A stretch of DNA of 64,000 bases from DATCHW01 sp036508135. Lineage in GTDB: Bacteria > Bacteroidota > Ignavibacteria > Tepidaquicellales > Tepidaquicellaceae. The notes under the pieces are model-generated. The model searched no databases. It was not told where the DNA came from and saw only the letters and a list, made by a program, of their open reading frames with translations. The stretch is taken from assembly GCA_036508135.1 (NCBI GenBank), contig DATCHW010000024.1:72335-136334 (forward strand), read 5' to 3'. The translations under genes were made by a program, and so were the position numbers. Of this stretch, positions 9,364-17,086 are shown in pieces; positions within the stretch are counted from its first letter, which is position 1; each line of letters begins with the position of its first letter.

Positions 9364-10302
9364 ATGCCATCAATATTTCCAGATATAGATATCTGTCCAT
9401 TTACAGGCGTTAGATTAAAATCAGAAGAAATATCTGACGTTCCTAACAATATTTTAAAGCTTCAATATCAAAATCCAATTATAGGTAAGGTTATAATATC
9501 TCATACAGATTATGTAATTATTAGAGAAAAATATTTGTCAAATAATCCTGAATTTTTAAATGTAAAACATATCTATATTGGAATAATAAGAAATCATTGT
9601 GAACGATATAATTCTTCATTTGAAGTAAAATCTAACTTTATAAAAGAAGGATATAAAGAATTTGATTATCCAAAGGATTTTAAACAGAAAACATATTATT
9701 TCCTAAATTATTTATATAATAATGGAGGTAATGAATATAAATCTTTTATACTTACGATTAATGATTATCCCTTATTATATGCAATTGATTTAAATGAATT
9801 CAAAAGGATTATTGAATATTTAGAAGATAATTTATTTGTTAATTATATAAGCAAACCCGTCATTGCCGCAGATAGTATGCTGATCAGAGTAGAATTAAGA
9901 CTATCAAAGATAGGAATTGAAGAAATCGAAAAAGAATTACCAGTTATGCCAATGTGGGAATTAATAAAACAAGATGTATTTACAGGCGATGTAAGTATAG
10001 ATGATAAAATATCTCATGCAAAGAAGTTATTCTTTAAAAGTGATTCAACTATAGAGGATAAAAGAAGCGCTTGTGAAACTCTAAGTTTCATACTCGAACC
10101 ATTAAGAGAAAAATTGAATATGGTGATAATAGATTCTGATACATCTGATTTCTTTAATATTGTAAATAATTTTGATATTAGACACAATAAAGATCGCACG
10201 AAGCAATTAGAAAAAGTAGAACAATTTGAATGGATATTTTACTCTTTACTCAATACTATAATCTGTTATTATAAAATATTAGAATCAGAAAACATTAAAT
10301 AA
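9364..10302 (+). CDS. paralogous sensor domain plus HEPN-like C-terminus
   Basis: 312 residues. Residues 1 to about 200 align with the same part of the next protein: C-x-F-T near the N-terminus (C11), an FDYPK block (100-104), a DLNEF block (142-146), then a short beta-rich end. The C-terminal 105 residues are helical and carry an IRHN segment (R273, H274, N275) after a DKRSACETLSFILEPLRE helix. That pattern recalls HEPN-type proteins of abortive-infection loci, which often cut RNA. Both the HEPN call and RNase activity are inferences. There are only 6 bases to the next gene, so the two are co-transcribed. Confidence 0.7.
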   Translation: MPSIFPDIDICPFTGVRLKSEEISDVPNNILKLQYQNPIIGKVIISHTDYVIIREKYLSNNPEFLNVKHIYIGIIRNHCERYNSSFEVKSNFIKEGYKEFDYPKDFKQKTYYFLNYLYNNGGNEYKSFILTINDYPLLYAIDLNEFKRIIEYLEDNLFVNYISKPVIAADSMLIRVELRLSKIGIEEIEKELPVMPMWELIKQDVFTGDVSIDDKISHAKKLFFKSDSTIEDKRSACETLSFILEPLREKLNMVIIDSDTSDFFNIVNNFDIRHNKDRTKQLEKVEQFEWIFYSLLNTIICYYKILESENIK

Positions 10303-10308
10303 TAAAAT

Positions 10309-11343
10309 ATGGAAAATTCTGGAGAGAAATGTTATTTCACTGATTTACCAATTAGAAGAGAAAATGTTGGAGAAAGAACAGGTGTTTTTATTTATTCTAT
10401 TCAAGTAAATAATGAGAAACAATTTTTTACTTTTAGTAAACATAATTATGCTTGGGTTGATGATACTAAAGAATTAGAAAATAGGAGTGATATAGAATAT
10501 GGGACAGAAGGAAATAAATTAATTCCGAACGCAATTAAAGAGATTAAGCATATTATAAAAAGTTTAATTTTAAATGGAAAATGGAATACGAATAACTATG
10601 ACTATTTGACTAAAAATATTGTTTATAATCAATTGAAATATTATGATTATCCTAAAACTCCTGAAGATAAATTAAATTATCTTTTCAAATATATTTGTAA
10701 ATTACAAAATTATGATGGAGAGGAAATAAATACTTCTAATTTATATGATATTGAATGGGAAAAATTATTTTTTAAAGATTTTAATGAATTCCATTTTTAT
10801 CTAGAAACATTATCTAAAGCTGATCTGCTTGAATTAAAAGATGAAATGGAAAATGGTTTATATCTCTCTTTATGCATAACATATAAAGGCTTACTCTATA
10901 ATATTGAACTTGAACAAAGCGGAAAAGAATCGAATAATTGTTTTGTTGCAATGTCATTCGATAATGAAGATTTGGTTGAAATCTATGAAAAATGTATTTA
11001 TCCTGTGTTAAATGAATTAGGGTTTAATCCTATATTAATCAAAGACGAGCATTATAAAAGCGATAAAACAATTAATGATGCTATGATTGCAGCCATTAAA
11101 AGATCAAAATTTATTATTGCAGATTTTACAAAGCAAAAACGTAATGTATATTTTGAGTCAGGATATGCTGCTGGAAGAGAAATGAAGGTAATTTATACTT
11201 GCAAATGTAATTATTTTAATGATAAAACCGATGTAAATAAAAAATCGGCTTTCGATACAAATCATTTCCCTCATATTATATGGAAAGATATTAATGATTA
11301 TAAGAAACAACTAAAAGACAAAATAGAAGCATACATATTGTAA
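10309..11343 (+). CDS. paralogous sensor domain plus nucleoside deoxyribosyltransferase/TIR-like domain
   Basis: 344 residues. The first 205 share the domain of the preceding protein: C-x-F-T (C8), YDYPK (112-116), DFNEF (157-161). From about residue 208 the protein has the nucleoside 2-deoxyribosyltransferase/TIR-like fold: CFVAMSF strand, then IIADFT, and NVYFESGYA with the conserved catalytic-type glutamate E283. Members of this superfamily cleave N-glycosidic bonds, including that of NAD in defence TIR proteins. Here the substrate is unknown. It follows its paralogue by 6 bases and precedes the nuclease gene by 69 bases, suggesting an effector in a defence operon. Confidence 0.78.
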   Translation: MENSGEKCYFTDLPIRRENVGERTGVFIYSIQVNNEKQFFTFSKHNYAWVDDTKELENRSDIEYGTEGNKLIPNAIKEIKHIIKSLILNGKWNTNNYDYLTKNIVYNQLKYYDYPKTPEDKLNYLFKYICKLQNYDGEEINTSNLYDIEWEKLFFKDFNEFHFYLETLSKADLLELKDEMENGLYLSLCITYKGLLYNIELEQSGKESNNCFVAMSFDNEDLVEIYEKCIYPVLNELGFNPILIKDEHYKSDKTINDAMIAAIKRSKFIIADFTKQKRNVYFESGYAAGREMKVIYTCKCNYFNDKTDVNKKSAFDTNHFPHIIWKDINDYKKQLKDKIEAYIL

Positions 11344-11412
11344 TTATTAAGCAATAAAAGTTTTTAAGATATTAGATATAATTATTAAAATTATTAAATA
11401 CTCTAATTTATT

Positions 11413-12951
11413 ATGAATGAGAATCAAAAAATTTATGGTTTATTAAATTCGGATTTCACTAATCTACATTTTAATGATTTGCAAGAGATATTCCTTTCTT
11501 CTATTATTTTGATGAAATTAAAAGAAATTACTGGGGATTCAGTTATTAATATTGATATAAGTTTACATGACTTATATCCTGAAATCATGAGAAACACATT
11601 GGAAAATCATTTAGAGAATAAAGAAATATCAAGTTCAAATAGAATAACAAAAGAAGTAACAGATTTTATGAATTTTGAATTCGGAAGTGATTTAATACCA
11701 AAGATTACAAAAGAACCTGCTTATAAATATTTCAATGATTATTTTACAAACCGTTTAGCTATTTTAAAAAAAGGGGATGGTTTATGCATTGAGCCAGCCA
11801 CAATAAAAGATTTTCAGGTAGATTATTCTAATAAGTTAAATAAATTTAAAATAATCTTAATTCCAAATGAATTTTTAAAAAAATATAGTAATAATGTTAA
11901 TAAGTATTTAGAAATGATAAAGGATATGTATCATAAATTTAAAAATGTTACAGGTTCTTTGGAAACAAATGTAAGTTATAGAAAACAATTGGAATTTCTA
12001 ATTGATTATTTAGAAAAAAGGCAAAGTTTAACAGCAGAAATTGATTTTGATTTTAAGTTAAGCGATTTTAATTTTAGGCATAGTATATTATCTTATGATT
12101 CTCCAAAAGGCACTTTCACTATGCCTTCACCTTTAGCTATGAATAAAGCAGGAAAAGTAATTCTACCATTTTTCTTGGAAACGCAGGGAATAATTGATGT
12201 TAATGGAATAAAATTGGTTAATAAAGATCCTTTAGATATAGAAAATATCGATATAATTTATTCAGTGTCTAAACCTTCAAAAACAAATAGATTTTTGTCA
12301 AAATCGATGGCTCTTGAACCAGAAATTAGAAAAAGTATGAATGAGACACAACTACTGATTTTTGAAAGAATTTATACAAAAAACAAAAAAAATTATCTTT
12401 TTGGAAATCGACCATTAGTAGAAAAATATTTTGCTAATTTAACAAGTTGGTTGTTAAAGAAAACAAGCTATTGTTTAGAAGATCCTTCATTTTTGAAAGA
12501 AAAATCTGAAGAATGGTTGACACAACATTCCTCAGATAATTATAAACAAATGGAAGATAATTTTTTTCTTCCATTTCTATTTGAAAAATTAAAGTATGAT
12601 TATGGTGATATCATAATAAAAAAACCAGAATCATTTGGGGGAGAAATTGATATTATGTTTGGTGATATACCAATTGAACTGAAGGTAAGAAAAAAGGAAA
12701 ATGAACCATTAATTGATAACATATTAGAGGATAAATTTAAACCTGCTAGTCAAGCTGCCGCATATGCTTCCAATATACGAGTAGGATTTGTAGTAGTTTT
12801 AGATCTTCCTGAAAGTAATAAACAAATTACAAATTTGGATAATTGTGTAAAAATTATTGAGAAAGAATTCGATAGTGATAATTTTTATAAAACAGTTATT
12901 AATTTATTTATTTTTTATTGTAATCAACCTATACCGAGTAGTGCGTCTTAA
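11413..12951 (+). CDS. PD-(D/E)XK nuclease-like protein
   Basis: 512 residues, no signal peptide. The first 390 residues are of unknown family with long helical stretches. The C-terminal domain has a restriction-endonuclease-like site: GGEIDI with D413, then IPIELK with E422 and K424, followed by an SQAAAYAS helix whose Gln is typical of this fold. Such domains cut DNA. The gene follows the deoxyribosyltransferase-like gene on the same strand and shares its very low G+C content, so it is probably part of the same locus. The repeat at 12958 begins 6 bases after the stop. Confidence 0.7.
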   Translation: MNENQKIYGLLNSDFTNLHFNDLQEIFLSSIILMKLKEITGDSVINIDISLHDLYPEIMRNTLENHLENKEISSSNRITKEVTDFMNFEFGSDLIPKITKEPAYKYFNDYFTNRLAILKKGDGLCIEPATIKDFQVDYSNKLNKFKIILIPNEFLKKYSNNVNKYLEMIKDMYHKFKNVTGSLETNVSYRKQLEFLIDYLEKRQSLTAEIDFDFKLSDFNFRHSILSYDSPKGTFTMPSPLAMNKAGKVILPFFLETQGIIDVNGIKLVNKDPLDIENIDIIYSVSKPSKTNRFLSKSMALEPEIRKSMNETQLLIFERIYTKNKKNYLFGNRPLVEKYFANLTSWLLKKTSYCLEDPSFLKEKSEEWLTQHSSDNYKQMEDNFFLPFLFEKLKYDYGDIIIKKPESFGGEIDIMFGDIPIELKVRKKENEPLIDNILEDKFKPASQAAAYASNIRVGFVVVLDLPESNKQITNLDNCVKIIEKEFDSDNFYKTVINLFIFYCNQPIPSSAS

Positions 12952-12957
12952 TATTTC

Positions 12958-13030
12958 TCGCCTTTGTTGGTGTTTAAACGTAGTATCACCAACAAAACTT
13001 CTGGATTCCTACTCGGAGGCAGGAATGACA
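12958..13030 (+). repeat. 73-bp dispersed repeat, copy A
   Basis: The copy reads cgcctttgttggtg, a spacer, tatcaccaacaaaacttctggattcc, a variable centre, then ggaatgaca. The ttgttggtg and caccaacaa arms (12963-12972 and 12987-12996) form a 10-bp hairpin, and a second small hairpin lies in the attcct/aggaat part. A second copy in the same orientation at 13790-13861 is nearly identical outside the variable centres. The first hairpin may also end transcription of the nuclease operon, but it lacks a T tract. Confidence 0.75.
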
Positions 13031-13053
13031 AGCTAAGAACAAAAACAAAGAAA

Positions 13054-13088
13054 CGTTCCCATGCTGGAGTCCTCCGCGTAGGAGAACG
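13054..13088 (+). repeat. decayed cgttcccatgc palindrome
   Basis: The start cgttcccatgc and end gaacg match the palindromic element found inside the restriction gene at 6881-6906, but the centre differs and the arms pair poorly. It is probably an older or diverged copy of the same dispersed repeat. Confidence 0.5.
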
Positions 13089-13168
13089 AGACGAACACAT
13101 TTTTTTAACTTTTTAATGAATGTTAAAATAAATATAATATTAATAATAAAGTGAAATTAATTATAATT

Positions 13169-13191
13169 TGAGGTTGCAATATGCAACCTCA
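13169..13191. promoter_or_regulatory. perfect palindrome upstream of the ORF6N gene
   Basis: The 10-bp arms tgaggttgca and tgcaacctca are separated by 3 bases, and the palindrome ends 15 bases before the ATG at 13207. As a perfect dyad beside a gene for a DNA-binding-type protein, it is a good candidate for an autoregulatory operator, or for a hairpin in the leader. Confidence 0.55.
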
Positions 13192-13206
13192 GAGAAAATA
13201 ATAATT

Positions 13207-13725
13207 ATGAGTAAAAAATTAATACCAATTGAATCAATTATAAGTAGGATTTTCTTAATAAGAGACCATAAAGTAATGCTCGATTTTGATTTAGCGCAAT
13301 TATACGGAGTAGAAACAAGAGCGTTAAAACAGCAAGTTAGAAGAAATATTAAAAGATTTCCAGATGATTTTATGTTTCAATTATCTAAAAACGAGTGGAA
13401 TGAACTTATCACAAATTGTGATAACCTCGGAAATCTTAAATTTTCTCCTCAAACACCCTTTGTATTCACCGAACAAGGTGTAGCAATGCTTTCTTCTGTA
13501 CTAAACAGCGATAAGGCTGTTGAAGTAAATATACTAATTATAAGAGCTTTCGTTAAATTAAGAGAAATTATTTCAACTCATAAAGATGTTCAAAAGAAAC
13601 TTAAAAATATCGAAGATAAACTTATGGAGCATGATGAAAAAATCATACAAATTATTAACGTTATTAACCATCTGATTGCTCCTCCTGAAAAACCAAAAAG
13701 AAAGATAGGATTTTCATTAGAATAA
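13207..13725 (+). CDS. ORF6N-domain DNA-binding protein
   Basis: 172 residues from the ATG at 13207; a longer frame from TTG at 13168 would run through the palindrome and is less likely. The N-terminal 110 residues match the ORF6N domain: LIRDHKVMLDFDLAQLYGV, then RFPDDFMFQL and FTEQGVAMLSSVL. A coiled-coil tail follows (about 120-155). Proteins of this kind occur in phages and mobile elements and are thought to bind DNA. It stands alone between two 73-bp repeats, and its base composition is closer to the chromosome than to the very AT-rich operon upstream. Confidence 0.85.
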   Translation: MSKKLIPIESIISRIFLIRDHKVMLDFDLAQLYGVETRALKQQVRRNIKRFPDDFMFQLSKNEWNELITNCDNLGNLKFSPQTPFVFTEQGVAMLSSVLNSDKAVEVNILIIRAFVKLREIISTHKDVQKKLKNIEDKLMEHDEKIIQIINVINHLIAPPEKPKRKIGFSLE

Positions 13726-13789
13726 ACACCCTAACCCCCCTTCAAAATGAAAAGCGAAATGAAGAAATCTTGATAATCCTTTATCTTTT

Positions 13790-13861
13790 CCGCCTTTGAT
13801 GGTGCTTGTGTGTAGCGTCACCAACAAAACTTCTGGATTCCAAATCAAGTTTGGAATGACA
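13790..13861 (+). repeat. 73-bp dispersed repeat, copy B
   Basis: This is a same-orientation partner of the copy at 12958-13030. Shared blocks are cgcctttg-t/a-tggtg, tcaccaacaaaacttctggattcc and ggaatgaca. Together the two copies bracket the ORF6N gene, 760 bases apart. Confidence 0.75.
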
Positions 13862-13979
13862 AAAAACGCAAGGGGTCAAGTTGTAAATCTCGGTTTGTCG
13901 GGACACCCCCTTGTCATAAACCAATCCTCTAAATCCTTGAATCGTATTAATCAAGCCTGCCTTCCATTCCTTTATTTTC

Positions 13980-14051
13980 TTAACTTCTTAACTCCTTAAC
14001 TCCTTAACTTCTTAACTCCTTAACTTCTTAACTTCTTAACTTCTTAACTTC
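13980..14051 (+). repeat. nine tandem octamers (ttaacttc/ttaactcc)
   Basis: Nine uninterrupted 8-bp units alternate between two variants that differ at position 7 (t or c). A tenth, imperfect unit follows. The array is intergenic, about 200 bases before the helix-turn-helix gene. Confidence 0.85.
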
Positions 14052-14253
14052 TGACTTCTTTCTTTTTTACGTTTTAACTCTGACCTCTTACCTTTTACGT
14101 ATTTAATTCCTATTATTAATTTCTAATTATTAATCGTTTATAATCTATTTGTAAAATATTTATAAACACATATTGACTTTTTAGTTTATATCCTTTATTT
14201 TTGTATCAGCCATATATAATTATGGTAAACTTTAAAATTATGAGTTTTTTACA

Positions 14254-14787
14254 ATGTATACCGATACTCAAAAAAATGAATTTGTTACACTACGAGCCGA
14301 AGGTCTCTCCTTCGATAAAATAAGCTCGAAAATGGGGATTCCTAAATTAACTCTTATCCGTTGGTCCCGGGAAAAGAAAAAAGATATTGATTCCCTTAAA
14401 GAAGCCGCATTTGAATCCATTATGGAATCTCTTAAAATTGACTCTGCTTCACGTCTTCAAATGCTTTCCGACGACTTGAATAAAATTAATAATGACCTGA
14501 GAAACGATTCATTATGTTATCTGAGTCTTAGCGAAAAGCTGAAATTCAAAATAAAACTTATTAATGAAATCTCCAAATTTGATTCCACAAATAGGATTAA
14601 TGAAAATATAGATACTGATTCAAATATCGAGAAGCAAGATGATAAAAGTTCCGAAACTATCCTTCAGGAAGAAAGAAAAAAAATAACAAAAAAACTTATG
14701 AATATCCCCGGCGTTAAGGATTATATCGCATCCGAAAAAAAAGCCAACAAAACACTAAATTTATTCAATAACCAAAATGATGATTAA
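14254..14787 (+). CDS. helix-turn-helix protein of unknown role
   Basis: 177 residues. The N-terminal 40 have a helix-turn-helix pattern (FVTLRAEGLSFDKISSKMGI, then LTLIRWSRE), as in resolvase/transposase heads or small terminase subunits. A long helical, coiled-coil-prone segment follows, then a charged Asn/Asp-rich linker (about 115-140) and a short helical end. I see no catalytic site. It is the last gene of the island and is followed by a GC-rich hairpin. A small terminase-like or regulatory role is possible but unproven. Confidence 0.65.
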   Translation: MYTDTQKNEFVTLRAEGLSFDKISSKMGIPKLTLIRWSREKKKDIDSLKEAAFESIMESLKIDSASRLQMLSDDLNKINNDLRNDSLCYLSLSEKLKFKIKLINEISKFDSTNRINENIDTDSNIEKQDDKSSETILQEERKKITKKLMNIPGVKDYIASEKKANKTLNLFNNQNDD

Positions 14788-14803
14788 TTTATTTAATATC
14801 AGA

Positions 14804-14824
14804 CAAGGGGGCACGCCCCCCTTG
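14804..14824 (+). terminator. GC-rich hairpin after the helix-turn-helix gene
   Basis: An 8-bp caaggggg/cccccttg stem with a 5-base loop lies 16 bases after the stop at 14787. A T-rich tract appears only 20 bases later, so it may be a weak terminator or one of the dispersed GC-rich palindromes. Confidence 0.5.
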
Positions 14825-15047
14825 CTTAATTCTGGACATTTTTTTGTTACGTTCCAAAATGATTCTATCCTGATACCAATTTTTTTTGTTTTCGTAAGTA
14901 CATTAATAATTAACCATTTAACTTTTTTGTGGTATCATTTTCGCAATGTTCTTTAACATAAATTATTATAATTTGCAGAATTAAGTTTTTAACAATTGAT
15001 ACCATTTTTGTTACCAAATTTGATACCGGTGCAAGAACTAAAGAAAC

Positions 15048-15076
15048 AAATTGCATATTCAAAGCAATTGAAAAGC
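15048..15076 (+). repeat. 29-bp direct repeat, right copy
   Basis: Matches 4983-5011 at 28 of 29 positions in the same orientation. It lies 80 bases before tRNA-Val and closes the accessory region. Confidence 0.75.
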
Positions 15077-15156
15077 GAGCAACAAATGATATCGAAAGTA
15101 TTAAAACTGGTTTGAAATTATGGTTTTAAAAACATATTTTTGTACTCATTCTTTTC

Positions 15157-15230
15157 GGGCGATTAGCTCAGTTGGTTAGAGCACTTCGTTTACACCGAAG
15201 GGGTCTGAGGTTCGAATCCTTAATCGCCCA
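15157..15230 (+). tRNA. tRNA-Val (TAC anticodon)
   Basis: A full cloverleaf is present. The acceptor arms GGGCGAT/ATCGCCC pair with A as discriminator, the D arm is GCTC/GAGC, the anticodon stem is CTTCG/CGAAG with loop TTTACAC (anticodon TAC), and the T arm has TTCGAAT. CCA is not encoded. It marks the return to core chromosome on the right of the first island. Confidence 0.95.
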
Positions 15231-15241
15231 CAAGTGTTTTG

Positions 15242-15464
15242 ATGGACAAATTAAATCCCAATTCCTATTTTTACTAATCATAAAAATAAAATTTTTTTTC
15301 TTGTTTCCATTGCCTTAGTTTTTATTATCAACCTCTTCGAATCCTCTATAGATACTTTTTATTTCCGCTTAATAATATACATTGGTATTAATATTATTCT
15401 GGCTTCGAGCCTTAACCTGATTAACGGATTTACCGGACAATTTTCTTTAGGGCATGCCGGATTT
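15242..15464 (+). other. missing N-terminal part of livM, apparent frameshift
   Basis: Coding for the first transmembrane segments of LivM is plain in the frame of livM back to 15255 (NLFESSIDTFYF, then LNLINGFTGQFSLGHAGF), yet that frame has no ATG, GTG or TTG before 15465. In another frame an ATG at 15242 starts MDKLNPNSYF. A tract of five T at 15268-15272 joins the two: with one T fewer the reading frame would run from 15242 straight into livM. It is either a real frameshift or a homopolymer sequencing error. Confidence 0.65.
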
Positions 15465-16301
15465 ATGGCAATCGGAGGTTACGTTTCCCTTTCATTATCG
15501 ACCTATTTTGCCCCCTTTTTCCAAAATCTTTTTGGCACCGCCGGATTTGGAACGGCTGCTACATTTCTTATACTTTTGATATCTGCCGGAGCCGCCGCGG
15601 CTGTTGCAGGGTTTATTGTAGGTGTCCCGTCTCTTCGGCTTAAAGGTGATTATCTTGCCATTACTACACTTGGATTCGGAGAGATTATAAGAGTGATTAT
15701 TCAGGGTCTCGATGTAGTGGGTGCTTCACAGGGATTCAGCAGAGTATATATGTACGAAAGTGGCATCAAAAGTACACAGCTTATCGAAGGTCTTAATGAG
15801 AGCTTTGCGATATATACTGTTCCAAAATATACAAATTTTTTCTGGACATACTTTGTCGTGATTTTTGTGGTTTACTTCATTTATAGCCTGATTAATTCCA
15901 CTTATGGCAGGGGTTTCCTTGCGGTGAAAGATGATGAAGTTGCCGCAGAATCTATGGGCATCAATACGACTAAATTTAAAGTGTTAGCATTCGTTACAGG
16001 AGCTTTCTTTGCGGGTGTAGCCGGTTCGCTTTACGGACATTTTAATACATCCCTTATCCCTGAAGAATTTAACTTTCTTAAATCCGTTGAAATTGTTGTT
16101 ATGGTGATTGTAGGAGGTATGGGTAGTATTCCCGGAATGATAATTTCAGCGATAATTCTCACTCTACTGCCGGAACTCTTACGCGGAGTTCAGGAATATA
16201 GAATGATAGTGTATGCTTTGATTCTGATTATTATGATGCTGACACGTCCACAGGGACTTTTTGGTTTAAAATTAAAATTAAGAAAAACAAAAAAGGTATA
16301 G
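15465..16301 (+). CDS. livM: branched-chain amino acid ABC permease LivM
   Basis: 278 residues from the first ATG, but family members are longer, and the coding signal continues about 70 codons upstream through an apparent frameshift (see 15242-15464). The body has the LivM hallmarks: GIGGY-type start, GVPSLRLKGDYLAITTLGFGEI, then VKDDEVAAESMGIN, and a GGMGSIPG loop. It is an inner-membrane permease that takes up leucine-type amino acids or related solutes. No livH or binding protein gene is present in the window, so the partners must be elsewhere. Confidence 0.88.
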   Translation: MAIGGYVSLSLSTYFAPFFQNLFGTAGFGTAATFLILLISAGAAAAVAGFIVGVPSLRLKGDYLAITTLGFGEIIRVIIQGLDVVGASQGFSRVYMYESGIKSTQLIEGLNESFAIYTVPKYTNFFWTYFVVIFVVYFIYSLINSTYGRGFLAVKDDEVAAESMGINTTKFKVLAFVTGAFFAGVAGSLYGHFNTSLIPEEFNFLKSVEIVVMVIVGGMGSIPGMIISAIILTLLPELLRGVQEYRMIVYALILIIMMLTRPQGLFGLKLKLRKTKKV

Positions 16302-16302
16302 T

Positions 16303-17085
16303 TTGTCATTATTAGATATAAAAAATTGTACTATGCAGTTCGGCGGTTTGTTGTGCGTTGATGATTTATCCACATCTCTGGAGAATAACGAATTAATAGG
16401 AATGATAGGTCCTAATGGAGCCGGCAAAACCACTGTATTTAATATGATAACCGGAGTTTACACTCCCACAAAAGGCGATATCAAGTTTAACGGCGAAAGC
16501 ATTCTCGGTAAAAAAACCTTCGAGATTACTAAACTTGGAATATGCAGAACTTTCCAGAATATCCGGCTTTTCAATAGTCTGTCCGCACGGGATAATATTA
16601 AGGTATCATTTGTTTCCCGTTTAAAAGCAAATTATTTTTCGTCAATCATACAGCTTGGTAATTTTCATAATGAAGAAAATACTGTCGATGATAAAATTGA
16701 TGAACTTATGGAAATGTTTGATTTATCGAAGTATAAAAATGAGATGGCAAAATCTCTTCCGTATGGTCAGCAGAGGAAACTCGAAATTGTAAGGGCTCTC
16801 GCTACATCGCCAAAACTTCTTCTGCTTGATGAACCCGCTGCGGGAATGAACCCTACTGAAAAACATGACCTTATGGATTTGATAAAAAGTCTCATATCAA
16901 AATTTAATATTTCAATTTTACTTATAGAGCATGATATGAACGTGATAATGGGAGTATGCGAAAGAATATTTGTTCTGGAATACGGGAAGAAAATTGCTGA
17001 AGGAAATCCATTGGTAATACAGAATGATCCGAAAGTGATAGAAGCTTACTTGGGAGATGCAAAAATTAAAATTCATAACGGATAA
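16303..17085 (+). CDS. livG: branched-chain amino acid ABC ATPase LivG
   Basis: 260 residues from a TTG start placed two bases after the livM stop, with an AAAAGG site upstream. Walker A is GPNGAGKTT, the signature is LPYGQQRKLE, and Walker B is LLLLDEPAAGM, followed by IEHDM. The DEPAAGMNP wording is typical of LivG. It energises the LivM-containing transporter at the cytoplasmic face. Confidence 0.94.
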   Translation: MSLLDIKNCTMQFGGLLCVDDLSTSLENNELIGMIGPNGAGKTTVFNMITGVYTPTKGDIKFNGESILGKKTFEITKLGICRTFQNIRLFNSLSARDNIKVSFVSRLKANYFSSIIQLGNFHNEENTVDDKIDELMEMFDLSKYKNEMAKSLPYGQQRKLEIVRALATSPKLLLLDEPAAGMNPTEKHDLMDLIKSLISKFNISILLIEHDMNVIMGVCERIFVLEYGKKIAEGNPLVIQNDPKVIEAYLGDAKIKIHNG

Positions 17086-17086
17086 A

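Larger units (their letters stand above)
13726..14253. other. gene-free repeat region
   Basis: The region holds the second 73-bp repeat (13790-13861), an octamer tandem repeat (13980-14051) and T/C-rich low-complexity sequence to about 14100. The last 150 bases are AT-rich and probably carry the promoter of the helix-turn-helix gene at 14254. The frame at 13796-13999 lies in repeats and is not credible. Confidence 0.65.
14788..15156. other. island right junction
   Basis: This gene-free stretch contains a terminator-like hairpin (14804-14824), four copies of a tgatacc heptamer (14871, inverted at 14931, 14997 and 15021), and the right 29-bp direct repeat (15048-15076). tRNA-Val begins at 15157. 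I see no credible ORF. Confidence 0.65.

Noticed and set aside
13168..13206. TTG start for the ORF6N gene
   Set aside because: It would run through the palindrome, and the domain starts well after the ATG at 13207.
13796..13999. 67-residue frame
   Set aside because: It lies within a dispersed repeat and low-complexity DNA.
13980..14051. CRISPR array
   Set aside because: The 8-bp units are contiguous with no spacers and no cas genes are present. No CRISPR was seen elsewhere in the window.
15157..15230. tRNA-Val as attachment site of the first island
   Set aside because: The island lies at the 5' side of the tRNA and no tRNA-Val fragment is found at the other end; the 29-bp repeats are the better boundary.
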